Shown here: one piece after another, positions 14,791-23,050 of the stretch
How the letters are laid out: every line of letters begins with the position of its first letter
Position numbering within the stretch: the stretch's first letter is position 1
Source of the DNA: an uncultured Dorea sp.
GTDB lineage: Bacteria > Bacillota_A > Clostridia > Lachnospirales > Lachnospiraceae
DNA length: 64,000 bases
Assembly (NCBI GenBank): GCA_910579015.1
Contig: CAJTRO010000006.1
Span: 42,843-106,842 of the forward strand
Direction of reading: 5' to 3'
The notes under the pieces: model-generated
Told to the model about the DNA's origin: nothing
The model's database searches: none
Seen by the model: only the letters and a program-made list of their open reading frames with translations
Made by a program: the position numbers and the translations under genes

Positions 14791-15461
14791 ACTGTCACCT
14801 CGAATTTATAGCCGGATCGAATCAGGGTAACAATGTGCCTGCCTTCCCCGCCCAATTTCTGGCGCAGGGTTTTGATATGGGTGTCAACCGTCCTGGTCGT
14901 TCCCTCAAATTCGTATCCCCAGATCCGGTTTAACAGCTGATCGCGGCTGAAAATCTGTCCCGGGTTTGCCATAAAGAAGTGAAGCAGTTCGTACTCCTTA
15001 TGCGTCAGTGCAATCTCCTGCCCGTCGGCAAAGACTTTATGAGAAGCCGGAATAAGAGAAATCCTTCCGGCGGTCATGGCATCGGCATCAGCCAGCGTCG
15101 CAGAAGAACGCCGTAATAATGCGTTTGCTTTCGCCAGGAGCACCTTCGGGCTGAAGGGCTTTGTCATATAGTCGTCGGCGCCCAGATGATAACCTTTCAG
15201 CTTATCGTCCTCGCTCTCTTTGGCGGTCAGTATGATGATGGGAAGATCACTCATCTCCCGCGCCATCTTGCAGACGGCAAAGCCGTCAAGGTTCGGCATC
15301 ATCAGATCCAGGATCATCAGGTCCATGGGATTACTTTTCAACAGCATTAACGCGTCGATCCCGTCGTCAGCCATAAAGCAGGTATGTCCGCCGCGCCGCA
15401 TATACTCGGCAATGATTTCCTGTATATTCTTTTCATCTTCGACAATCAAAAGGTTCGCCAT
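14787..15461 (-). CDS. OmpR/PhoB-family response regulator, second system
   Basis: A 224-residue regulator: receiver domain (VEDEKN acidic pocket, phospho-acceptor in LMILDLMMPNLDG, TKP lysine) and a winged helix ending RSGYKFEV. The frame extends three codons upstream, but AAAGGAGG is spaced for the ATG at 15461, giving the start MANLLIVEDE. Coupled to the kinase gene by an ATGA overlap. Probably binds the repeats at 10881-10935 ahead of the exporter operon; this is inferred from position and repeat spacing. Confidence 0.93.
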   Translation of the reverse strand: MANLLIVEDEKNIQEIIAEYMRRGGHTCFMADDGIDALMLLKSNPMDLMILDLMMPNLDGFAVCKMAREMSDLPIIILTAKESEDDKLKGYHLGADDYMTKPFSPKVLLAKANALLRRSSATLADADAMTAGRISLIPASHKVFADGQEIALTHKEYELLHFFMANPGQIFSRDQLLNRIWGYEFEGTTRTVDTHIKTLRQKLGGEGRHIVTLIRSGYKFEVTV

Positions 15462-15549
15462 GACCAGCACCTCCTTTTCATATTCGTCTCTGCATCTCCC
15501 AGTTTGTTGACTTCAATTATATCACAGGCAACAGCAAAAAACATTACAA

Positions 15550-15594
15550 TGAAAAAATAAATCGGGAGAAATCGGCATCAGCCGGCTTCCCCCG
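15550..15594 (-). terminator. Terminator of the Gld-like operon
   Basis: On the minus strand CGGGGGAAGCCGG pairs imperfectly with CCGATTTCTCCCG (stem 15563-15594), followed by TTTATTTTTTC. It lies right after the stop of the DUF4340 gene. Confidence 0.7.
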
Positions 15595-15607
15595 TAGAAG
15601 AATTTCC

Positions 15608-17050
15608 CTAATTCAATACGATCGCATTCACAGCTTCGATCAGATCAACTACATGACTTCTATCAACCAGTGATATCGGTTCTCCGTCAACAACTGCAAG
15701 ACACTTATTTCCATCATAACGGTATAATTCTATCTCTGCTTCGGGCTGATTCTCATTATCAATCTGTAAAGTCAGGCTGATCTCCTCCTTATCTGCCGGC
15801 TCTTCCTCTGTAAATCCGGACGCTGACAGCGAATTAAGTGCATTCCGGAAATCATCCGTCTCAATCTCATCATCCTGATAATACCAGATTTTTTCTTTCC
15901 CCTCTTCTTTTACTGTCAGTTCGTACTCGACCTCCTCTAAAGATATCTTTACCCCGCTGATATCCTCAAAATCCGCCCATATCACTTCCTGATGACGAAG
16001 ATCATTGTACGAAGCCTCCATCAGATCTTCATAGTCCAATCCGCTGATCTGATAGATGATCTTCGATTCACCGACTCTTAGATACGCTGTAACCTCTTCT
16101 TTTGAATCTGTCTCTGTATCCTCCTGGGACTCATCGTCATCCGATGACTTGGCAGCTTCCGACTCTGCTTTCTCTTTCTCATCCGGATCGCGCGAGATAT
16201 GAAGCACAACCGTCTCTTCTTTTTCTTCCCCGCTTTCTTCATCCTGCCCCCTGTACCGCAGGGTTACAGTCAACTCCGGATCGTCCATGCCATAAGATTT
16301 TAACTCTTCATCTGTCACATCATAAGTCACATAGTTCGTCAGATTCAGCTCATGGATCGTCTCTACATAATTCTCAATATTCCCGGTATCCAACGGCAGC
16401 TCCCCGGAACCTTCCTTTACAAAATATACGTCCTCCTTACTATAAGTAACCTTATTATCCTCCTTATATACAGCTTTATAATTTTCACTGCCTGCAAACT
16501 GAATTTCTGTAACAGAATCAAATTCCGGGATCTCATCATGCTGTATCATATCGCTCAATTCAATATCAAAGGAGTCCAGCGGATCATCCTTCACAAGATA
16601 CACATTTCCATCCCCGATCGAAACATACCGTTCTTCATCCATCTCACTGTAATTGCCCAGCAAGATCTCATAGGTTTCCTCTTCCAGACCGATATGGATC
16701 GTACAGAGCGGATCGCCAAGCCCATACTGGCTTAAATCCTCTGCGTCTTCGATAATAAATGAAACCCCAAAGGACTGGAAATTCTCAAGCAGCTGATCCA
16801 CCTTCTCTTCATTTACCGGAAAATGCTCATCTTCGTCATACAGCCAGTTTTCATCCTTATGAAAGGCAAATGCTTCTGCTCCATATTCCCAGGAAAGTTC
16901 TGTCACATCCTCACTGTTAAGCTCCAAGATGATCTCATCACTGTTTTTGATCTTCTCCTTGCGTTCTTCATACTTACTGACTCCCAGTGTCAATGCACAG
17001 AAAATCACCAGGACACAAAGAAGTACAGATAATCGTTTAGACCGGTTCAT
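15608..17050 (-). CDS. DUF4340-domain membrane-anchored protein
   Basis: A 480-residue protein with one N-terminal helix (about 7-24) and a large extracytoplasmic region. The DUF4340 hallmark repeats appear twice: GYGLGDP-like turns (QYGLGDPLCTIHIG near 110 and SYGMDDPELTVTLR near 250), each followed by a strand and a 'LLG'-type segment. An acidic low-complexity insert (SSDDDESQEDTETDSKEE) lies near 305. DUF4340 proteins regularly end Gld-like ABC operons, as here, and are thought to work with the GldG-like partner outside the membrane. It overlaps the GldG-like gene by 14 bases. Function beyond this association is unknown. Confidence 0.85.
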   Translation of the reverse strand: MNRSKRLSVLLCVLVIFCALTLGVSKYEERKEKIKNSDEIILELNSEDVTELSWEYGAEAFAFHKDENWLYDEDEHFPVNEEKVDQLLENFQSFGVSFIIEDAEDLSQYGLGDPLCTIHIGLEEETYEILLGNYSEMDEERYVSIGDGNVYLVKDDPLDSFDIELSDMIQHDEIPEFDSVTEIQFAGSENYKAVYKEDNKVTYSKEDVYFVKEGSGELPLDTGNIENYVETIHELNLTNYVTYDVTDEELKSYGMDDPELTVTLRYRGQDEESGEEKEETVVLHISRDPDEKEKAESEAAKSSDDDESQEDTETDSKEEVTAYLRVGESKIIYQISGLDYEDLMEASYNDLRHQEVIWADFEDISGVKISLEEVEYELTVKEEGKEKIWYYQDDEIETDDFRNALNSLSASGFTEEEPADKEEISLTLQIDNENQPEAEIELYRYDGNKCLAVVDGEPISLVDRSHVVDLIEAVNAIVLN

Positions 17051-18506
17051 TTTGCCGCCTCCTTCTGCTTACGATCGTATAAATCCCTGCTCCAAGAAAT
17101 GCCAGTGGAAATCCTCCGATCATGAGCAATTTTAAGAATGATGATGTGGATTCACTGATGGTAAGGTAATTATAGCTTAAAGACTTACTGCGGATAGCAA
17201 CCGCCTCCCGTTCTCCCATGAGCGAAGACAGGGTGTTCATTCCCAGATCCAGATTGGCGCCGGAAGAATAGGAGTTATACGTGTCATCCAGCAGATCAGC
17301 AGACGCAAACCAGACAATCTGCCCTTCATTGCCGCAATCTATGGATACAGCCAATGCAAATGGACCGTCAGCATCTTTGTCTTCCTTTTCATAAGTTGAA
17401 ATGTCATAGCCCGCCGTCTTACTGTATGCCGTCTCAGAAGTCGTCAGAAGCTCTGTCACCGCACCGGAAGTATCCCCAACGGTCAATCCCTGGGCGATCG
17501 GCATGATCGCATAATAATTCTCCTCGATCAAAGGCTCGGTAATCTCACTGGTCCCAATCTCCGGAAGCAGGATATAAGGCGCCTGGAATGCATAATGTTC
17601 ACGATCCGACTCCACCACGATCCCCTCTGTCACTTCCACATCATAGTCTGCCAGCAGACTATACAGATTTTCCAGTTTTCCTTCTTCCAAAGGTCCTGCA
17701 AGAACCATCAGCTTCCCGCCCCCTGCGGCATATTCCGACAGTATCTCTTTTTCCTTTACGGAAATATCACTGGTCGGTCCATATATCAATATGCAATCCG
17801 CTTCTTCCGGCACAGAATCTTCATTCAAAAGTGAAAATGTGGTCGTCTCTATATTTTCCTTTTCGATCTGCTCGCTAAACACCGAAGAAAGTTCTGCCTC
17901 TCCATGGCCTTCTAATATATATAATTGAGGCAGCTCCTCCGTCACCAAATAATCAATGGCAGATGTGACCGCACCTTCTCCGTCAAAGGATGTATCATAA
18001 GAATACGTGGACATATTCTCCTCTGTGAGATAAATATCGTTGTAACTGATAAACCGGCTGCGGTCGTCACACTCCACGATCAGGCTGTTATTGGGTACTT
18101 CCTCTGAAGTATACTGGTCTGCGAAGGCCGGGTATACATCCGGATTCTTCTTCACAACCCTGATGTGCTCCGACAGGCTTTCATATTTTGCCAGCAGGTT
18201 CTCAATCACATCATCCTCCGCATCCGCCTGGACAATCCAGTAAATGGTCACATCTTTTTTCAATGCGTTCACGACCACCTTTGTATTACTCGTAACCGAA
18301 TAAAGCTTCGCAGAACTGATATCATACTTCGTCAATGTGGTTGGAAGTACAGACGCAAATATATTTACAACCACCAGGATCGCCAGCACGATCCCTGTCA
18401 TTGCCAGAGAATAGGAACCGCCTTTCATCGCGATCTGATGATTGTTATAGCGCTTATTCCCTGGATCTCCCATAAAAGATGCTTTCATAAAAGATAACTG
18501 TTTCAT
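17037..18506 (-). CDS. GldG-like ABC transporter auxiliary protein
   Basis: A 489-residue protein with a helix at about 36-58 and a second near the C terminus (about 460-480), with the extracytoplasmic ABC-transporter auxiliary domain between. TLTKYDISSAKLYSVT is the typical entry, and GHGEAELSS plus ADCILIYGPTSDIS...AAGGGKLMVLAGP give the DUF4350-like core. The family is best known from the gliding-motility GldG of Bacteroidetes, but in Firmicutes it accompanies ABC-2 exporters of unknown substrate. A GGAGG site precedes 18506. It is coupled to the permease gene by a one-base overlap. Confidence 0.88.
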   Translation of the reverse strand: MKQLSFMKASFMGDPGNKRYNNHQIAMKGGSYSLAMTGIVLAILVVVNIFASVLPTTLTKYDISSAKLYSVTSNTKVVVNALKKDVTIYWIVQADAEDDVIENLLAKYESLSEHIRVVKKNPDVYPAFADQYTSEEVPNNSLIVECDDRSRFISYNDIYLTEENMSTYSYDTSFDGEGAVTSAIDYLVTEELPQLYILEGHGEAELSSVFSEQIEKENIETTTFSLLNEDSVPEEADCILIYGPTSDISVKEKEILSEYAAGGGKLMVLAGPLEEGKLENLYSLLADYDVEVTEGIVVESDREHYAFQAPYILLPEIGTSEITEPLIEENYYAIMPIAQGLTVGDTSGAVTELLTTSETAYSKTAGYDISTYEKEDKDADGPFALAVSIDCGNEGQIVWFASADLLDDTYNSYSSGANLDLGMNTLSSLMGEREAVAIRSKSLSYNYLTISESTSSFLKLLMIGGFPLAFLGAGIYTIVSRRRRQNEPV

Positions 18507-19369
18507 TAGTTGTACCTCCTTTTCTCAAGGGACTGTACAGACAGGAATAAAAAGAATATGATCACCGTTGCATAATATATCAGCGCCGTCAGGTCAAAGA
18601 CACCATTTACAAAAGTATAGAACCGCTCAAACAACGACAATTTCGTCATAATATCCGGCAGCAATCCTTCGAATTTTGAGCTGTCTGTAAAAAACAGAAC
18701 TGCCACAGCCAGCATAATGAGAAAACTGATCCCATACGCTAAGTTCTGGTTTTTCGTCAGATGGCGTATGAGCAATCCTAACAGAACTGCAATCACGATC
18801 AACGCGGCCGCAGAACCCGACGCTGTTGCCGATACATATTCCGCTAATGTCACACTATAATAGTTCAGCAGAATAACCGGTATGGCGATTCCAGCCGCAA
18901 AGCCCTGATTCTCCGTCAGGGAAGAAATAAATGTACCTACGGCGATCATCGCCGCTCCCATAACAAAAAACGCCAAAAGCGAACCATAGGAAGTCAGCAG
19001 ATAAACTTCCCCAAACTGTGCAAAGATAAGCGGGTAAAGGGCAACAATGCACAATGGGACCAGATAAACTACAAGAAGTGCAAGGTATTTCCCCACCACG
19101 ATCTGGGATGTCCGGATCGGCAGGGAATATAGAAGCTGGTCTGTTTTCTGTTTTCGCTCCTCGGCGATCACACGCATGGTCAAGATCGGAATGATCACTA
19201 CAAATCCAAGACATACATAACCTAATACATATTCGAAATTTGCCACAGCCGACTGGATATTGTAGATCAAAGCGCCGATTCCTACGAAAGCTAACAGAAA
19301 AGCGGAAAATATATATGCGGTCAGGGAATGGAAATACCCTGACAATTCATGCTTTAATACTGCGATCAT
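18506..19369 (-). CDS. ABC-2 type permease, GldF-like
   Basis: A 287-residue permease with six predicted helices (about 15-38, 55-75, 100-122, 140-165, 172-192, 230-255). The coupling helix is MRVIAEERKQKTDQLLYSLP near 65-85, a form typical of the GldF/NosY branch. It overlaps the ATPase gene by four bases and the GldG-like gene by one, so the four products should be made together. Only one permease gene is present, implying a homodimer. Confidence 0.9.
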   Translation of the reverse strand: MIAVLKHELSGYFHSLTAYIFSAFLLAFVGIGALIYNIQSAVANFEYVLGYVCLGFVVIIPILTMRVIAEERKQKTDQLLYSLPIRTSQIVVGKYLALLVVYLVPLCIVALYPLIFAQFGEVYLLTSYGSLLAFFVMGAAMIAVGTFISSLTENQGFAAGIAIPVILLNYYSVTLAEYVSATASGSAAALIVIAVLLGLLIRHLTKNQNLAYGISFLIMLAVAVLFFTDSSKFEGLLPDIMTKLSLFERFYTFVNGVFDLTALIYYATVIIFFLFLSVQSLEKRRYN

Positions 19370-20352
19370 TCCACGTCCACCCCGCTTTCCTCTAACGAGT
19401 CACTTACTGCTCGATCGTCTCCCTCCGTCAATTCAATAAATACATCTTCCAGATTCGCTTTTTTAGACGACATCTCTAAAATTGCTTTTTTCTTATCCGC
19501 AAATGCGAAAAAGAGCTCCCGGCTGATTTCTTTTACATTCTCAGATCCTGTCCTTACACTTACTGCTGTCAGTCCATCCTCTTGCGTTTTCACATCCCAC
19601 TCTGTAATCCGGCTGATCTCAGGAAGGATTGCATCAATTTCTTCTTTCGATGCCTCCGCCGTAAAAGTGATGCCGTTGGATGCCAGCAGCAGCTTCTCCA
19701 GATTTTCCGGCTTATCGAAAGCAACCAGCTTTCCCTGCGATATGATCAAAACCTTTTCACAGATAGCCTGAACCTCGGATAAAATATGGGAACTCAGTAT
19801 AACCGTATGATCCTCCCCGAGCTGTCGGATCAGGTCCCTGATCTCTATGATCTGAATCGGATCAAGCCCCACTGTCGGTTCATCAAGAATAATTACCTGG
19901 GGACTTCCAAGCAGCGCCTGGGCAATCCCCACCCTCTGCCGGTATCCTTTCGACAAATTGGATATCAGCCGATCCATTACATGATCGATCTTTGTCTGCC
20001 CCGCCACATCCTCAATCTGCTTTTTCAGTTCCAGTCCCTTAAGTCCCTTCGCTTCGCCTACGAATTTCAGATATTCGGCGGGCGTCTCATTCATATAAAG
20101 CGGCGGCTGTTCCGGCAGATATCCAATCTTTCTTTTTGCCTGTTTTGGTTCTTCAAAAATATCATACCCGTTGATCCGTACATGCCCTTCCGTCGCTGAC
20201 AGACAGCCTGTCATAATGTTCATTGTCGTAGACTTTCCCGCCCCATTAGGCCCCAGGAAGCCATATACATGCCCTTCGTCAATTTCAAAGGACAAGTCGC
20301 TCACAGCTATAAAATCACCGTAACATTTCGTCAAATGCTCAACTGCTATCAT
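19366..20352 (-). CDS. ABC transporter ATP-binding protein, GldA-like
   Basis: A 328-residue ATPase. Walker A GPNGAGKST is near residue 35, the signature is LSKGYRQRVGIAQAL, Walker B is VIILDEPTVGLDPIQ, with SSHILSE as H-loop. The long C-terminal extension (about 220-328) matches the CcmA/GldA type. GGAGGG precedes the ATG. It heads a four-gene operon with permease, GldG-like and DUF4340 proteins. A promoter (TTGTAA, 18 bp, GATAAT; 20399-20428) lies 47 bases upstream, next to the control blocks shared with the two-component system at 5190. Confidence 0.93.
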   Translation of the reverse strand: MIAVEHLTKCYGDFIAVSDLSFEIDEGHVYGFLGPNGAGKSTTMNIMTGCLSATEGHVRINGYDIFEEPKQAKRKIGYLPEQPPLYMNETPAEYLKFVGEAKGLKGLELKKQIEDVAGQTKIDHVMDRLISNLSKGYRQRVGIAQALLGSPQVIILDEPTVGLDPIQIIEIRDLIRQLGEDHTVILSSHILSEVQAICEKVLIISQGKLVAFDKPENLEKLLLASNGITFTAEASKEEIDAILPEISRITEWDVKTQEDGLTAVSVRTGSENVKEISRELFFAFADKKKAILEMSSKKANLEDVFIELTEGDDRAVSDSLEESGVDVE

Positions 20353-20398
20353 AGCAACCCTCCTGCATAAATTATTTTGTTTTGATCTGTCCCTTCAT

Positions 20399-20526
20399 AT
20401 TATCGGGTTCAGTTTTTACAACTTACAACAGTTCTTTAAACTGAAAATAAACTCAGACAGTATTTTTGTGAAAAAAGCATGAATTCTGCTGATTGTTTCT
20501 TTTCAGTTTATCTTCCTCACTATAAT
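20399..20526. promoter_or_regulatory. Control region between the Gld-like operon and a truncated rightward unit
   Basis: Holds TTAAACTGAAAATAAACTC (20436-20454), TTGTGAAAAAA (20466-20476) and CAGTTTATCTT (20504-20514), the same blocks at the same spacing as at 5071-5149. A minus-strand promoter for the ABC operon (-10 GATAAT at 20399-20404) and a plus-strand TATAAT (20521-20526) lie on either side. Confidence 0.6.
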
Positions 20527-20543
20527 AAATAAACGATAAAGTT

Positions 20544-20606
20544 ATGTGTGAGGCATTGAGAGAACTTATGAAAGAAGACTTTGAAGGAAAATATATTGCC
20601 AGGTGA
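20544..20606 (+). pseudogene. Twenty-codon gene remnant
   Basis: Behind the plus-strand TATAAT at 20521 is a short frame encoding MCEALRELMKEDFEGKYIAR and a stop. Its composition recalls the tail of Rpn-type proteins, but it is too short to assign. It may be the stub of a gene lost when the region to the right was rearranged. Confidence 0.3.
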
Positions 20607-20675
20607 TTTTTAGTAACATTTTTAGTACCGGGTAAAATATAGAAGATTTTAAAGAGTTTTCGGATATACTTTGAA

Positions 20676-20721
20676 AATATAAAAATACCTCAAAGCCAGT
20701 AAATATAAGGCTTTGAGGTAT
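20676..20721 (-). terminator. Strong terminator left of the integrated element
   Basis: ATACCTCAAAGCC (20685-20697) and GGCTTTGAGGTAT (20709-20721) pair perfectly, with a T-run on the minus strand. It stands 14 bases from the left att repeat, so it is probably the original terminator of the tRNA-Gln/tRNA-Pro operon, displaced by the insertion. Confidence 0.75.
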
Positions 20722-20734
20722 CTAACCCAAAAAA

Positions 20735-20768
20735 CGGAGTGACGTGATTCGAACACGCGACCTCTACG
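20735..20768. repeat. Left attachment repeat (attL core), tRNA-Pro 3' end fragment
   Basis: Thirty-four bases identical to 25749-25782, beginning CGGAGTGACGTGATTCGAAC. This half lacks the rest of the tRNA. Confidence 0.9.
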
Positions 20769-20812
20769 GTCAACGAACAACGTATTTACGGGCTTTGTAA
20801 GGGGTATTTAAG

Positions 20813-20836
20813 AATCCCAACCAAAAGCCAACCAAT
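20813..20836. repeat. Integrase arm-type repeat, left
   Basis: AATCCCAACCAAAAGCCAAC lies 45 bases inside the left end. A near-identical copy lies at the right end (25678-25699). Paired short repeats inside both ends are expected arm-binding sites of a Tn916-like integrase. Confidence 0.55.
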
Positions 20837-21055
20837 GACAAATATAAACAAGCGACCTAAACGGTCAGAAAGGAAAACTTGTATATCCGTTTGTTCTAAA
20901 AGTTTATTAAATTCAATAGATTAGCTAAAAACCACTAGCCATAGGTGTTCCCTGTGGCTAATTTCCGCCATTGTGCCAAGCAAGATTATGTACTTAATTT
21001 TGACAAACTGGAAGTTGTCGAGTTTTATATATTGACCAAAAGTTTGATTTAAGAA
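20837..21055. other. Non-coding left end of the element
   Basis: No gene is supported here. The stretch contains a second short tRNA-like piece (AAGCGACCTAAACGGTC), but it does not fold into a tRNA and I read no other feature in it. Confidence 0.4.
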
Positions 21056-21469
21056 CTATAAGACTTTTTTCAAATAATATCTATAATGCTTTTCTGGACA
21101 ATTTTCTAATATACCAAATACAATATACCCTTGCTTCTCATAAAATTCTTTGGCTTGAAAATCAAATGTATCAAGATGAATAAGTTTAGCACCTTTTGAT
21201 TTAGCATCATTTTCAACTTCTTCTAAAAGTAAGCTACCAAGTTTTTTCCCTCTATAACTAGAATCGACCCACAATGTATCAACATAAACTACATTCCAAC
21301 AATACATCCTTGCTACAATACCAGCAACAATCTTATCATCCTTACCGATTTTCTTGCTTAAATCTATGAAATTTTCTTTCTGTTTAGCCTCAACCTGAGA
21401 TAGATTATATTCCACCAGTCTTTCAATAATATAATCCTGTTCTTTCTTTGAACATACATCAATTTTCAT
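21056..21469 (-). CDS. GNAT-family N-acetyltransferase
   Basis: A 137-residue cytoplasmic acetyltransferase. Motif A, the acetyl-CoA pyrophosphate loop, is SSYRGKKLGSLLLEEVE; HLDTFDFQAKEFYEKQGYIV follows as motif B. The frame begins six codons earlier, but the AAAGGAAAT site inside that part fixes the start at 21469. The overall pattern resembles small GNATs that modify antibiotics or small molecules; the substrate cannot be deduced. It is cargo at the left end of the element and AT-rich like the rest of it. Confidence 0.88.
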   Translation of the reverse strand: MKIDVCSKKEQDYIIERLVEYNLSQVEAKQKENFIDLSKKIGKDDKIVAGIVARMYCWNVVYVDTLWVDSSYRGKKLGSLLLEEVENDAKSKGAKLIHLDTFDFQAKEFYEKQGYIVFGILENCPEKHYRYYLKKVL

Positions 21470-21650
21470 AATATAATTTCCTTTCATATAATAAATCGGA
21501 TTTGTCCAGATTTACAAATTCTATTTGCTTAACTTTCACTACTCACAGTATAATTCGATTTTATAAAATACACAAGTAAAAAGGTATGAGAGACTTTCAC
21601 ACCTCCGCATACCCTTTTATCCATTCCATGCCAATAACAGCAACAGCTCG

Positions 21651-21866
21651 TTATTCTTTTACATAACAAATCAATTCGCCAACTTCACAATCAAAATAAT
21701 CACATAACTTACAAATCAAATTTGCGTCCAGCCTTTGAAATTCATTTCTGCAATATCTGTTAAAATTTGACCTCGGAATATCCAACTCTTTGCAAATGGT
21801 ATTCTTACTGATATCCCGTTCTTTCAACAGTTCTTCTATCCTTAACTCTAAATGTCCATAATTCAT
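21651..21866 (-). CDS. Small Cro/CI-type HTH regulator
   Basis: A 71-residue single-domain DNA-binding protein: LLKERDISKNTICKELDIPRSN is the helix-turn-helix and LICKLCDYFDCEVGELI closes the domain, as in compact Cro-like excision or replication regulators. An AGGGGTG site precedes the ATG at 21866; upstream alternatives at 21872 and 21875 are possible. It is divergent from the 21981 gene, and two ACTATATAGT palindromes between them are probable binding sites. Confidence 0.85.
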   Translation of the reverse strand: MNYGHLELRIEELLKERDISKNTICKELDIPRSNFNRYCRNEFQRLDANLICKLCDYFDCEVGELICYVKE

Positions 21867-21917
21867 ATGCATCACCCCTACACAAAGTATATTTAATAAA
21901 TCTTTATGTAGTAATTC

Positions 21918-21942
21918 ACTATATAGTGAGGTACTATATAGT
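21918..21942. promoter_or_regulatory. Twin operator palindromes ACTATATAGT
   Basis: The perfect 10-bp palindrome occurs at 21918-21927 and 21933-21942, centres 15 bp apart, between the HTH gene and the small membrane-protein gene. Confidence 0.65.
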
Positions 21943-21980
21943 TATCCCCTTAGGGATTTAAGAAAGAGAGATACATACAC

Positions 21981-22289
21981 ATGAAAAGAAAAGACATAAC
22001 TACATTTTTATTGCTCTGTCTAATTGCCGGAATCTGCTATTACATCAGTCTGCCCGATTACCATGTCCGTAACAGCATGTCATTCAGTAATCAAGGCACA
22101 CGAGACACGGAGCTAACTGTTATTGTTTACAAATATTGGGGAATTGATGAGACTATTCGTAAAATCGAAACAGAACACAACAAGATTAACGGCACTCCTA
22201 CTACCCTTGAAATCAATCTCGATTATTCTGCATGGCTGATTCGTTATGGAGAGAAACCCTTTAAAACCGTTGTTTTTGAATATGACTAA
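21981..22289 (+). CDS. Small membrane-anchored protein of unknown function
   Basis: A 102-residue protein with an N-terminal helix or signal anchor (residues 7-24) after the basic start MKRKD, then about 75 residues facing outward, with VIVYKYWGIDETIRKIETEHN and a final LIRYGEKPFKTVVFEYD. No lipobox cysteine is properly placed. The family is not recognised. It is followed by a stem-loop terminator (22295-22338). Probably cargo of the element, controlled by the divergent HTH gene. Confidence 0.65.
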   Translation: MKRKDITTFLLLCLIAGICYYISLPDYHVRNSMSFSNQGTRDTELTVIVYKYWGIDETIRKIETEHNKINGTPTTLEINLDYSAWLIRYGEKPFKTVVFEYD

Positions 22290-22294
22290 GAAAA

Positions 22295-22338
22295 AGAATA
22301 ACAGACAACACTTTCGCAATCGTGCTGTCTGCTATTCT
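22295..22338 (+). terminator. Stem-loop after the small membrane-protein gene
   Basis: AGAATAACAGACA and TGTCTGCTATTCT pair with one mismatch over 13 bases; a T-poor tail makes it a moderate terminator. Confidence 0.55.
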
Positions 22339-22387
22339 CTGTATACTTTCCACATCTAGTTCTTTCTTGTTCGTGTTCTTTCAAAAA

Positions 22388-22462
22388 CCAACGTTCCGAA
22401 GGATGCCCAGAGCGACGGTTCCTAACAGGGCGGCGGGTCGGCTGGGCAAGTGGACGCCTTAG
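22388..22462. other. GC-rich structured island in the AT-rich element
   Basis: About 75 bases of high GC content stand out from surroundings near 30-35% GC. GCCCAG and CTGGGC arms enclose a G-rich loop (ACAGGGCGGCGGGTCG). No reading frame is supported. It could be an origin, a transfer site or an RNA. Confidence 0.4.
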
Positions 22463-22472
22463 ATTACTTCTG

Positions 22473-22889
22473 CTATTTCGTCACATATTCGATTGGACTA
22501 TCTTCAATTCCCTCATATTTCTTTATAGTAAGAAGATTGTTAATAAAGTCTAATACCTTGTTTGTATCTTCATCATCCAGTAAGTCCAACTTAGTCAAGA
22601 TATCAATGTCTGTTTGATTTTCCACTTGTATTGATATGGGTTCTGACATATCCACAACCGCTTTAAATTTTTTCTTTCTGTGAACCACATCAATATCTGT
22701 AGTCAATCCCATAACATGACTTTTGCTTACGCCAAACAGTTGTGATAACCTATCCCATATAGAATCATCCCTTGGAGTTCCATTCCCATTTTCATAGTTA
22801 GTCAGCATACTTTGTGAAATTCCCAACTCTTTTGCCAATTCCGCAACTGTGATGTTATTTTCTTTTCTCAATTCTTTTATTTTATTCAT
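22473..22889 (-). CDS. cI-like XRE-family repressor of the element
   Basis: A 138-residue repressor with an N-terminal HTH_3 domain (ELRKENNITVAELAKELGISQS...NYENG, residues 5-60) and a C-terminal part of about 70 residues that is not a LexA-type peptidase. It is divergent from the replication gene cluster. Its own promoter is a perfect TTGACA-17-TATAAT (22913-22941). Two 19-bp operators flank the opposing promoter. This is the layout of a lysogeny-type switch controlling replication and integration genes. Confidence 0.9.
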   Translation of the reverse strand: MNKIKELRKENNITVAELAKELGISQSMLTNYENGNGTPRDDSIWDRLSQLFGVSKSHVMGLTTDIDVVHRKKKFKAVVDMSEPISIQVENQTDIDILTKLDLLDDEDTNKVLDFINNLLTIKKYEGIEDSPIEYVTK

Positions 22890-22912
22890 CGCAATCCTCC
22901 TTGTTTATGCTC

Positions 22913-23023
22913 ATTATATTTCAATGTTTTCACTCTGTCAATCTTTTTATCGGATATTAAGATATTTCTCTTGACATCGCTTATTCTGTGCTGTATTATA
23001 ATAAATATCTGAATATCAGATAA
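22913..23023. promoter_or_regulatory. Divergent promoter pair with two operators (switch region)
   Basis: Minus-strand promoter at 22913-22941 (TTGACA-17-TATAAT). Plus-strand promoter at 22971-22999 (TTGACA-17-TATTAT). Operators: TTATCGGATATTAAGATAT (22947-22965), whose reverse complement matches ATATCTGAATATCAGATAA (23005-23023) at 17 of 19 positions. Confidence 0.8.
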
Positions 23024-23050
23024 TCAAATATTTTAAGGAGGTCATATTTA

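Noticed and set aside
20769..20900. A second tRNA gene suggested by CGACC and GGTC pieces near the left end of the element
   Set aside because: The pieces do not form a cloverleaf; only the 34-bp tRNA-Pro end is tRNA-derived.
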